Shown: positions 6,226 through 11,621 of the stretch, in pieces
Numbering within the stretch: the first letter of the stretch is position 1
Layout of the letters: every line of letters begins with the position of its first letter
The notes under the pieces: model-generated
What the model was told of the DNA's origin: nothing
Database searches by the model: none
What the model saw: only the letters and a program-made list of their open reading frames with translations
Translations under genes and position numbers: made by a program
Assembly (NCBI GenBank): GCA_031266115.1
Contig: JAISBQ010000097.1
Coordinates: 1-11,621 of the forward strand
DNA length: 11,621 nt
Direction: 5' to 3'
From: Bifidobacteriaceae bacterium
GTDB taxonomy: Bacteria > Actinomycetota > Actinomycetes > Actinomycetales > WQXJ01

Positions 6226-7683
6226 ATGACAGAGACGGTTTCGAGGTCCGCGAGGGCCGACCGGACGGCGATGTGGCGGTGGGGAGTGATCCGTGACGCG
6301 ATAGACCCGGACTTGACCGCGAAGCAGCGGGGCCAGGTGGTGCGGCGGATCGCCGCCCAGGCGCACCCCGCGCCCGGCGGCGGGGTCAGGACCGTGTCGA
6401 GGGAGACAGCGGACAGGTGGGTGCGGGCGTGGCGGGTCGGCGGGCTGATGGCGTTGCGTCCGTCCGGGCGCCAGTGCGCGCCCCGCACCCCGCAAGAAGT
6501 GTTGGACACGGCGGCCGCGTTGAAGACCGAACGGCCCGACCGGACCGCGGCGCAGGTCCGTCGGGTGATGGTCAGGGCCTGCGGGGACGCTCCCTCCGAG
6601 TCGACCCTGCTGCGGCATTTCCGGCGCCTGGGCCTGACGACGGCGCCCCCGCCCAACGCGCACGGCCGGTTCGAGGCGGACTTCCCGAACGACCGGTGGA
6701 CCGGTGACGCGTTGCACGGCCCGAAGATCCAGGGCCGCAAGGCGTACCTGTTCGCGTTCCTCGATGACCACTCCCGGTATGTGGTCGGCGCGAGGTGGGC
6801 GTATTCGGAGGACCACGCCAGGCTGGCGATCGCGTTGCGGCCCGCGTTGGCCGCCCACGGCGTGCCCGGCGTCTTGTACCTGGACAACGGCGCCGCCATG
6901 AAGGACCAGGCGTTGGAACGGGCGTGCGCGCGGCTCGGGGTCAGGTTGACACACTCCGCGCCGGCCCGCCCCCAGGGCCGCGGCAAGATCGAACGGTTCT
7001 TCAACACGGTGACCGGCCAGTTCCTCGTCGAGGTCGCGCCCGCCAGCGGCAGCGACGCGGACGGGACGGTGGGCGGCTCCCGTGTCGGCTCGTTGGAAGA
7101 GCTGAACGCGTTGTTCGACGCGTGGGTCGCCCAGGTCTACCACAAGACGCCGAACGACACGACCGGGCAGGCCCCGGCCGACCGGTGGAAGGCCGGGTGG
7201 ACGCGCGCCGAGGCGCGGCGCGCCACGTTGGAGCAGATCGCGGAGGCCTTCAAATGGTCCGAGGTCAGGAAGGTCCGCACCGACGCGACGGTCGCCCTTT
7301 TCGGGAACTCCTACGAGGTCGACACGTGCCTCGTCGGCCGGAAAGTCGAGGTCGTGTACGACCCTTACGAGATGGGCAGCCCGGTCCAAGTCCTCCTGGA
7401 CGGCGCCCCGGCCGGGACGGGGACCCCCGCCGTGATCGGCCGGCACGTCCACAAAAAGGCCCAGGCCGCAGCCCGCGACGAGCGCGAGGGCCCGACCGGC
7501 GGGGCAGCCACCGGCATCGACTACCTGCGCCTGTTAGAGGAGGACCGGCGCGAGGAGATCGCCCGTTCGGGGATCGCGTGGCGCGCACTGTGTGACGAGG
7601 CCGCCACCCAGGGCCCCGCCGAAGCCGACAACGCCAACCCGGACGGCAGGGACGCCCCGTGGACACAGGGGGCACTGCTGTGA
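6226..7683 (+). CDS. DDE transposase with integrase core and Mu-type C-terminal domain
   Basis: ATG 6226 follows GGAGGGG (6211-6217) with 8 bases spacing and gives 485 residues. The reading frame is open further upstream, overlapping the previous gene, but no better start exists there. The N-terminal 140 residues are helical and HTH-like (VSRETADRWVRAWRVGGL, about 57-74). The integrase catalytic core carries D161 (WTGDALHG), D220 (YLDNGA) and E256 (GKIERFF); 35 residues separate D220 and E256, the classical DD35E spacing, so the active site looks intact. The segment about 355-392 (ATVALFGNSYEVD, GRKVEVVYDP) matches the beta-barrel after the core in MuA/TniA/IstA-type enzymes. It should cut and join element ends together with the ATPase encoded next, whose start overlaps this stop. 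Confidence 0.92.
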   Translation: MTETVSRSARADRTAMWRWGVIRDAIDPDLTAKQRGQVVRRIAAQAHPAPGGGVRTVSRETADRWVRAWRVGGLMALRPSGRQCAPRTPQEVLDTAAALKTERPDRTAAQVRRVMVRACGDAPSESTLLRHFRRLGLTTAPPPNAHGRFEADFPNDRWTGDALHGPKIQGRKAYLFAFLDDHSRYVVGARWAYSEDHARLAIALRPALAAHGVPGVLYLDNGAAMKDQALERACARLGVRLTHSAPARPQGRGKIERFFNTVTGQFLVEVAPASGSDADGTVGGSRVGSLEELNALFDAWVAQVYHKTPNDTTGQAPADRWKAGWTRAEARRATLEQIAEAFKWSEVRKVRTDATVALFGNSYEVDTCLVGRKVEVVYDPYEMGSPVQVLLDGAPAGTGTPAVIGRHVHKKAQAAARDEREGPTGGAATGIDYLRLLEEDRREEIARSGIAWRALCDEAATQGPAEADNANPDGRDAPWTQGALL

Positions 7684-8492
7684 GCGTCGACAGACTACAA
7701 GCCCATTGGGGGCTCACCCGGATGCCGTTCGGTAAGAGCCTGCCGGTGGGGTCGTTGTCCCGGCACCGATCGTTCCAAGAAGCGGTCGCGCGCGTGTCGT
7801 GGGCGGTCACGCAACGCCAGGCCGCAGTCGTCACCGGCGAGGTCGGGTCCGGGAAGACCGTCGCGGTCAGGGCCGCGCTGGCCTCCTTGGAGCCGTCCCG
7901 GCACCTGCCCGTCTACGTCCCGGACCCGACCATCACACTGCGGGGCGTCCACTCCCAGATCACGACAGCGCTCGGCGGGTCACCGCAGTTCTACACGGGG
8001 ATGCTCGCAACCCAGACCGCCAGGCTCCTCGCAGGGGAACTCGACGAACGGGGCCGTCTCCCGGTCGTGGTGATAGACGAGGCCCACCTGCTGTCGAACA
8101 CGGAGCTGGAGTCGTTGCGGATGCTGACAAACTGCGACATGGACTCCGAGTCAACGTTCGCGCTGATCCTGGTCGGGCAACCAACCCTGCGGCGCAGGTT
8201 GAAACTCGCGGTCCTGGCTGCCCTGGACCAAAGGATCGGGATCCGGTACCAGATGGGGGGCATGGACCCAGCCGAAACAGCCACCTACGTCAAAACACAC
8301 CTGGCGTGGGCGGGCAGGAAGGAACTGTTGTTCGCGGACGACGCCCTAGCCGAAATCTGGCAGGCATCCCGCGGGTATCCCAGAGCAGTGAACAACCTCG
8401 CCACCTCAGCGATGGTCGCCGCCTACGCGGCAGGCAAAGCGATCATCGACAAACAATGCGCGACCGCCGCAGTCATGGAGACCACCGAATAG
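7680..8492 (+). CDS. ExeA/TniB-like AAA+ ATPase of the transposition module
   Basis: GTG 7680 overlaps the transposase stop (GTGA) and has a G-rich ribosome site (AGGGGG) about 7 bases upstream, giving 270 residues; an in-frame GTG at 7659 is less likely. Motifs: the N-terminal HWGLTRMPFGKSLP typical of ExeA-type ATPases, Walker A GEVGSGKT (53-60), Walker B VVIDEAH (129-135), a sensor-1-like LILVGQ (162-167) and a sensor-2-like RGYPRAVNNL (231-240). All catalytic residues are present. TniB, TnsC, MuB and IstB use ATP to select target DNA and activate the DDE transposase; the same role is inferred here from gene order and translational coupling. The stop lies only 16 bases from the end of the convergent HNH gene. 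Confidence 0.9.
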   Translation: MSVDRLQAHWGLTRMPFGKSLPVGSLSRHRSFQEAVARVSWAVTQRQAAVVTGEVGSGKTVAVRAALASLEPSRHLPVYVPDPTITLRGVHSQITTALGGSPQFYTGMLATQTARLLAGELDERGRLPVVVIDEAHLLSNTELESLRMLTNCDMDSESTFALILVGQPTLRRRLKLAVLAALDQRIGIRYQMGGMDPAETATYVKTHLAWAGRKELLFADDALAEIWQASRGYPRAVNNLATSAMVAAYAAGKAIIDKQCATAAVMETTE

Positions 8493-8508
8493 CCATCCAA
8501 CCAAGCCG

Positions 8509-10809
8509 TCACCATGACGGCCAACCCCGCACCATGAAGATGGGGCCCCCTCCGGGAGGCCCCATCCTCATGCCCACATCCACACCTTCAACGACGCCAA
8601 CATCGCCAAACCAAGCGACGGCTAACAGACGGTAGATGCGGCCAGCGGGCGAGGTGATGGTGAGAACCCCGGTGTAGGTGTTGCGGGTCCAGTCCCATCC
8701 GGCGAGAGTCTTCAACCGGTGGTGGACACGGCACAGGGGTTGAAGATTCGAAGCAACGGTCTGGTCAATAGCAGGTTGACCAGGGTCAAAGCTCTGGATG
8801 TGATCCAGATCACAGGCCCATGCCGCTCTCTGGCATCCGGGGAAGCGGCAGCTCTGGTCCCGCAGTGTGATGGTCGTCTGGATGTGGGATGAAGGGCGAT
8901 ATGAATGACAGGCCATGGTCTCCGCGGGCCACGCCTCGGGCGGGAACAGCCGTGGCAGATCGAGTGGAATCGGACGCGGTGGATCAGGTGGGGTCAAACT
9001 TGACGGATCGGGCGGGGACGGACGCGGTGGGTCCGGTAGCGACAGACGCGTCAGATCGGACTGGAGCAACGGTGGCGGATCGGGCGGGGACGATCGTGAT
9101 GAGTCTGGTAATGGCGTACCGGCGCCACGGAGATGGGCAGTGTGGTCGATTGGCGTACCGCCACCATGTGTGCTCACGACACGGGGACCATCGGGCGGGT
9201 CGATGCACAGTGGACTGGGAGTATCGAGGTGAGGCGGGTCGGCCGGAGTGGTCAAGCCTGGCGAGAGAAGCCGTGTTCCCGCGGCGACCATTCGTCCCGT
9301 GTGGGGGTCGGCGTAGATCGCCTGCCATGTGGCATCACCGGCGATCTGGCGTAAGGCGTGGGCTGGAAGGGTCCCGTATCCGATGAGTTCGCCGGGGAAT
9401 TGATCCGATCCCAACAAAGCCTCAGCGCGAGCGACGACGACCAGGCGTGGACGGACCGCATCAAATGGTCGGCCGGTTGCGAACGGCCCAGAGGGTTTGA
9501 ACAGATCCCTCAACGCGTCAGCACGCCGGTTCCCCAACGTTCGAGTCACCTCGACCGCATGGGTCCCGGCGGTGTCCCCGTCGAAGGTGTCGTCCAACCA
9601 TGGGACATCCACCTTGTCCTCTTCTCGATCAACCTCAGGCGGAACCACGTCCAGATCAACCGGCTCATCGCCATCGGACGGCCACCCATCATGGTGTACA
9701 GGCTCAGCGGAGTCGGGAGGTTCAGCGGGGTCCCTGACCACTGCCGCCGACCTCAGGGGCAAGCCATCCCCCACCTGATGGTCTGGTTGCGACCCAGGCG
9801 GACTGTCATGAGGGCCATCCATGGGACCTGGAGACAGATCATCGGCGAGATCTGGGTCCTGAGCGAGGGCCATGGTGGTCAACGTGGCGTACACCTGGTA
9901 AGCGTCGATCGCTGGCAGATAGGCGTGCAGGAACGCCATCCCGTGGCGGGCTTTGTCGATCCACACGCACCGGTTTGCTCTGGCTCGGGCATGCCGGGCG
10001 GCCGCATCCAACGGATCGATGCACTCGGCCAGCGTCCGGGTGAAGCGACGCAAGTCCGGCAGGTTCCGCGTCTCGGGGTCGCGGGAGATGACCTCACCGA
10101 TGACGTGGTCGCGCCTGTCGGGGTCGAGATGCTCGGTGTCCCGCAGAATCTGTGTCGCCTTGGCAGACCCGAGGCGCCCGTCCCTGACGGCCGCGCCTAG
10201 GTCGGGTGAGGCGGCCATACCCATCCCGAGGTCCAACATCCGACCGACCGTGCCATAGGTGTGTCCGATCCGCACCGCGATCTCCTCAATCGCCGACCGA
10301 ATCTCAAGGGTGTCCCCATCATGGGGCTCAACCGTGCTCCACACCAACGCCGCTCGCAGACCCTCGAGGTTGGCAACGCACCGACCCAGCGCGGCGATCA
10401 TCTCCACCATGGTGTCCTGGGAACATCCGCCCTCGGACACCAGCTCCACCACTCGCGCCGCCAACACCGGCCCCGGCGGCGTGTCTTCCAGCTCACGCGC
10501 CAACTCCCTCTCCGCCTCCCGCGCGGCCAGGCGACCACGCCGTGCCACCTCGGCATCACTCACCGGCTGATCCATCGGCCCCTCGCCCAGGCTGGTGTCC
10601 GTCTTGCTGGGCACCTCGGCAGTCACATCAGTACTCGGGCCCACGCCGACATCAGTACTCGGGTTCACGCCCAACTCACTGCCCGGTGTCACCTCAGGCG
10701 CTCGTCCGACACTATCCGCCGCATCTGTCGCGCCAGCATCCACACGATCAACCTCACCGGCGGCGCGGCGCGCGTTGGTGCCCTCAGGATCCGGGCTGGC
10801 AGTGGTCAT
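8509..10809 (-). CDS. DUF222 / HNH endonuclease-family protein (13E12 repeat type), unusually long
   Basis: ATG 10809 gives 766 residues; the frame stays open 15 codons further back but would cross the predicted promoter. Residues 1-80 are low complexity with an 8-residue tandem repeat (about 46-62). The DUF222 domain follows (about 90-320) and continues at 415-515 after an acidic insert (about 321-410). A Pro-rich linker (about 515-625) precedes the HNH domain, which has CRFPGC (654-659), CDLDH (666-670) and ASNLQPLCRVHHRLK (686-700), all metal-binding and catalytic positions present. Many relatives have 400-550 residues. Such proteins are abundant in actinobacteria; their target is unknown. 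After the usual family end (TSPAGRIY, 719-726) about 40 odd residues follow, encoded by a GC-rich hairpin and the candidate element end. Confidence 0.88.
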   Translation of the reverse strand: MTTASPDPEGTNARRAAGEVDRVDAGATDAADSVGRAPEVTPGSELGVNPSTDVGVGPSTDVTAEVPSKTDTSLGEGPMDQPVSDAEVARRGRLAAREAERELARELEDTPPGPVLAARVVELVSEGGCSQDTMVEMIAALGRCVANLEGLRAALVWSTVEPHDGDTLEIRSAIEEIAVRIGHTYGTVGRMLDLGMGMAASPDLGAAVRDGRLGSAKATQILRDTEHLDPDRRDHVIGEVISRDPETRNLPDLRRFTRTLAECIDPLDAAARHARARANRCVWIDKARHGMAFLHAYLPAIDAYQVYATLTTMALAQDPDLADDLSPGPMDGPHDSPPGSQPDHQVGDGLPLRSAAVVRDPAEPPDSAEPVHHDGWPSDGDEPVDLDVVPPEVDREEDKVDVPWLDDTFDGDTAGTHAVEVTRTLGNRRADALRDLFKPSGPFATGRPFDAVRPRLVVVARAEALLGSDQFPGELIGYGTLPAHALRQIAGDATWQAIYADPHTGRMVAAGTRLLSPGLTTPADPPHLDTPSPLCIDPPDGPRVVSTHGGGTPIDHTAHLRGAGTPLPDSSRSSPPDPPPLLQSDLTRLSLPDPPRPSPPDPSSLTPPDPPRPIPLDLPRLFPPEAWPAETMACHSYRPSSHIQTTITLRDQSCRFPGCQRAAWACDLDHIQSFDPGQPAIDQTVASNLQPLCRVHHRLKTLAGWDWTRNTYTGVLTITSPAGRIYRLLAVAWFGDVGVVEGVDVGMRMGPPGGGPIFMVRGWPSW
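8515..8533 (-). repeat. Candidate right terminal inverted repeat of the element
   Basis: The reverse complement, GGTGCGGGGTTGGCCGTCA, matches the left candidate 5375-5393 at 15 of 19 positions. Its inner edge is part of a small palindrome, CGTCA-CCA-TGACG (8507-8519). The stop codon of the HNH gene (8509-8511) lies inside that palindrome. Confidence 0.3.
8539..8566. terminator. Strong GC hairpin, candidate terminator between convergent genes
   Basis: GATGGGGCC (8539-8547) pairs exactly with GGCCCCATC (8558-8566), with further partial pairing inside the 10-base interval. It is placed to stop plus-strand transcripts leaving the ATPase gene, but it also lies inside the last codons of the minus-strand HNH frame, where it encodes a Gly/Pro-rich run. 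T-tracts are weak on both sides. Confidence 0.5.
9005..9092 (-). repeat. In-frame repeats encoding the Pro-rich linker of the HNH protein
   Basis: GGATCGGGCGGGGACG occurs exactly at 9005-9020 and 9077-9092, 72 bases (24 codons) apart, with further degenerate copies of a GGACGCGGTGG-type unit between and before them. On the minus strand they encode PPDPPRP-like repeats (about residues 575-612). The pattern suggests expansion by slippage or unequal recombination without loss of frame. Confidence 0.7.
10625..10672 (-). repeat. 24-bp tandem duplication in the HNH gene N-terminus
   Basis: Two adjacent units, 10625-10648 and 10649-10672, both begin ACATCAGTACTCGGG and share most remaining bases. 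Eight codons are duplicated, giving GVNPSTDV followed by GVGPSTDV in the disordered N-terminal region. Confidence 0.85.
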
Positions 10810-10815
10810 GCACTC

Positions 10816-10844
10816 ATGATAGTACGTGCGTACGTTTCTCGCAA
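10816..10844 (-). promoter_or_regulatory. Promoter of the HNH gene, predicted leaderless
   Basis: On the minus strand, TTGCGA (10844-10839), a 17-base spacer and TATCAT (10821-10816) form a good housekeeping-type promoter. The -10 box is 6 bases from ATG 10809, so the expected transcription start is the A of the ATG and the mRNA would be leaderless; no ribosome site precedes that ATG. The spacer contains the palindrome GTACG-CA-CGTAC, a possible operator. Confidence 0.6.
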
Positions 10845-11031
10845 CTTTGTACACATCTCATGACTGTGCTGTTGGCGGCGCGGTGTCATCTGACGGCGGC
10901 CAGCGTGCCCGGCCGAGTAGGGACGCCCCCCCCCCCGCCTACCGCACACTTTCCAGCATCTACCTCCCTGCATGACCTCTCAGCCAACCCGCCTGACCAT
11001 CACAGGTCGCCCCGTGCGAACAACCATCATG
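10845..11031. other. Spacer between two divergent promoters
   Basis: No gene-like frame is seen on either strand. The stretch holds an 11-C homopolymer (10926-10936) but no other repeat or hairpin that I would support. Confidence 0.5.
10926..10936 (+). repeat. Homopolymer of 11 C
   Basis: Eleven consecutive C lie between the two divergent promoters. Tracts this long are slippage-prone and also error-prone in sequencing. Confidence 0.85.
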
Positions 11032-11060
11032 TTGACACCTGCAACATACGTCTGTACGAT
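11032..11060 (+). promoter_or_regulatory. Promoter on the aminotransferase side, spacing 17
   Basis: TTGACA (11032-11037, consensus -35), a 17-base spacer and TACGAT (11055-11060) form a strong promoter. An ATG begins exactly 7 bases after the -10 box (11067), the place expected for the transcription start. TACG-N4-TACG spans the spacer and -10. It probably drives the aminotransferase gene with a 5' region of about 170 bases, or a leaderless frame first. Confidence 0.6.
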
Positions 11061-11239
11061 CCATACATGGCCAGTCTCACTCGTACATATCAACCAGTCA
11101 GTGCACCAACCGACCAGGGCCCCACCATCGGCGTTCTGCGTTGGGATTGCCTCCCACCAGCGCGAGGATGGAAGATGACGGCGGATGCCAAGCGCCCCCG
11201 TCGGCGTGGGGCCTGGACGGAGAGGTGGGGAACGCCATC
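11061..11239 (+). other. Long 5' region before the aminotransferase, with an overlapping open frame from ATG 11067
   Basis: From ATG 11067 a frame begins MASLTRTYQPVSAP and stays open to 11513, overlapping the aminotransferase in another frame. The first 35 or so codons do not resemble a family I know, and the rest is clearly a shadow of the aminotransferase. A small TGGGA-TTGCC-TCCCA hairpin is present. I see no match to a known SAM or T-box riboswitch pattern. It may be a leader region or a short leaderless peptide. Confidence 0.35.
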
Positions 11240-11621
11240 ATGCATGGGTCGCGGTTTGATCACGCTATGGACCGTGAGGGGGCGGGGGCGCTCGCCCTCG
11301 CCCACGAACTCCACGGGATGCCACCGGATGCGACGCCGCTGTGGGTGGCCGACATGGCGTTCAGCCCGCCAGACGCGGTGCGCGAGGCGCTGGCACGTCG
11401 ATCAAGCGGTGGCGCATTCGGGTATTCGATCCCCACGGACGCGTACTTCGAGGCGCTGGGCGGGTGGTTCGAGCGCCGCCATGGGTGGAACGTCGATCCG
11501 CGGACCTCCGTGATCTCCCGAGGGGTGATCCACGGGCTACACCTAGCGATCGAGGTCCTCACCGAGCCGGGCGATGGCGTGCTCATCCAACCCCCGGTCT
11601 ATCCGCCATTCCATGCCACCA
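11240..11621 (+). CDS. MalY/PatB-type PLP aminotransferase (C-S lyase), N-terminal part (runs off right edge)
   Basis: About 127 codons are visible. ATG 11240 gives MHGSRFDHAMDREG, which aligns with the normal start of this family; GTG 11225 and ATG 11168 are in-frame alternatives. A G-rich ribosome site (AGAGGTGGGG) lies about 9 bases upstream. Recognisable motifs are PLWVADMAFSPP (about 33-44), a GAFGYSIPTDAYFEAL block, W-FERRHGW, the SRGVIHGLHLAI segment and EPGDGVLIQPPVYPPF near the edge, all typical of fold-type I cystathionine beta-lyase-like enzymes such as MalY and PatB. These cleave C-S bonds of cystathionine or Cys conjugates, giving pyruvate, ammonia and a thiol. The PLP lysine is beyond the window. 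The exact substrate cannot be told from this part. Confidence 0.88.
   Translation, partial: MHGSRFDHAMDREGAGALALAHELHGMPPDATPLWVADMAFSPPDAVREALARRSSGGAFGYSIPTDAYFEALGGWFERRHGWNVDPRTSVISRGVIHGLHLAIEVLTEPGDGVLIQPPVYPPFHAT

Larger units (their letters stand above)
5375..8533 (+). mobile_element. Three-gene transposable element (zinc-ribbon/HTH, DDE transposase, AAA+ ATPase)
   Basis: The three plus-strand genes at 5489-8492 form one unit: the gap between the first and second genes is 77 bases and the second and third overlap by 4. No cargo gene, serine resolvase or tyrosine recombinase is seen. The boundaries given are those of the weak inverted repeat 5375-5393 / 8515-8533 and are provisional; the true ends could lie up to about 100 bases further out. 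Intact catalytic residues suggest a recently active element. It belongs to the broad DDE-plus-ATPase group (IS21, Tn5053, Tn7, Mu), but I cannot assign a named IS family. Confidence 0.6.

Noticed and set aside
8900..9110. Repeat cluster considered as a CRISPR array
   Set aside because: Repeats are degenerate, in frame with a protein linker, irregular in spacing, and there are no cas genes.
8889..10200. Long plus-strand frames across the HNH gene
   Set aside because: They are antisense shadows of a gene with clear DUF222 and HNH motifs; their own translations are low complexity.
11061..11239. SAM-type riboswitch before the aminotransferase
   Set aside because: The leader lacks the conserved core words of SAM-I/IV or SAM-II classes and shows only small isolated hairpins.
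10206..11513. A 435-codon plus-strand open frame
   Set aside because: Its first half is antisense to the HNH gene, then it crosses two promoters and the C-tract, and its end is out of frame with the aminotransferase; it is a high-GC shadow.

Overview
The window is a GC-rich bacterial chromosome segment, most likely from the Actinomycetota. The reasons are the frequent GTG starts, the proC / S4-domain / sirtuin set, a DUF222-HNH ('13E12 repeat') protein, an actinobacterial-type Cys-rich lipoprotein and promoters that imply leaderless mRNAs. I cannot resolve the family or genus from sequence alone.

Layout. (1) 1-1004, minus strand: proC (proline biosynthesis), translationally coupled by a 4-base overlap to a TM2-domain membrane protein that runs off the left edge. 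(2) 1085-2407, plus strand: an Hsp15-like S4 RNA-binding protein, then a SIR2-family NAD-dependent deacylase. (3) 2408-2526: a convergent gap with a candidate bidirectional terminator and a 19-bp direct repeat. (4) 2527-3651, minus: an AI-2E (PerM/TqsA-like) membrane protein. (5) 3747-3832, plus: tRNA-Leu(GAG). (6) 3814-4920, minus: a secreted lipoprotein whose last codons and stop lie antisense to the tRNA 3' half. (7) 4921-5488: about 570 bases without a convincing gene, holding degenerate 26-bp repeats, a very G-rich (quadruplex-capable) stretch, CGTCA/TGACG motifs and a perfect 13-bp hairpin. (8) 5489-8492, plus: a three-gene transposition module of zinc-ribbon/HTH protein, DDE transposase with Mu-type C-terminal domain, and ExeA/TniB-like AAA+ ATPase. 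(9) 8509-10809, minus: a long DUF222-HNH endonuclease-family protein convergent with the module. (10) 10810-11239: a divergent promoter region. (11) 11240 to the end, plus: the N-terminal third of a MalY/PatB-type PLP aminotransferase (C-S lyase).

How they work together. Most of the window is ordinary housekeeping DNA. The accessory part is the 5.3-8.6 kb element. Its transposase (DD35E) and AAA+ partner match the logic of Tn5053/Tn7/Mu/IS21-like elements, in which an ATPase selects the target and activates a DDE recombinase; the upstream zinc-ribbon/HTH gene is an extra, less understood component that could bind DNA. A weak terminal inverted repeat (15 of 19 positions, one at about 5375 and one at about 8533) is the best candidate for its ends but is not proven. 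The right end abuts, and may have supplied, the last codons of the HNH gene. The most interesting points are this three-gene transposon with its structured left end, and the two divergent promoters (HNH gene and aminotransferase side), both with 17-bp spacers and an ATG exactly at the expected transcription start.
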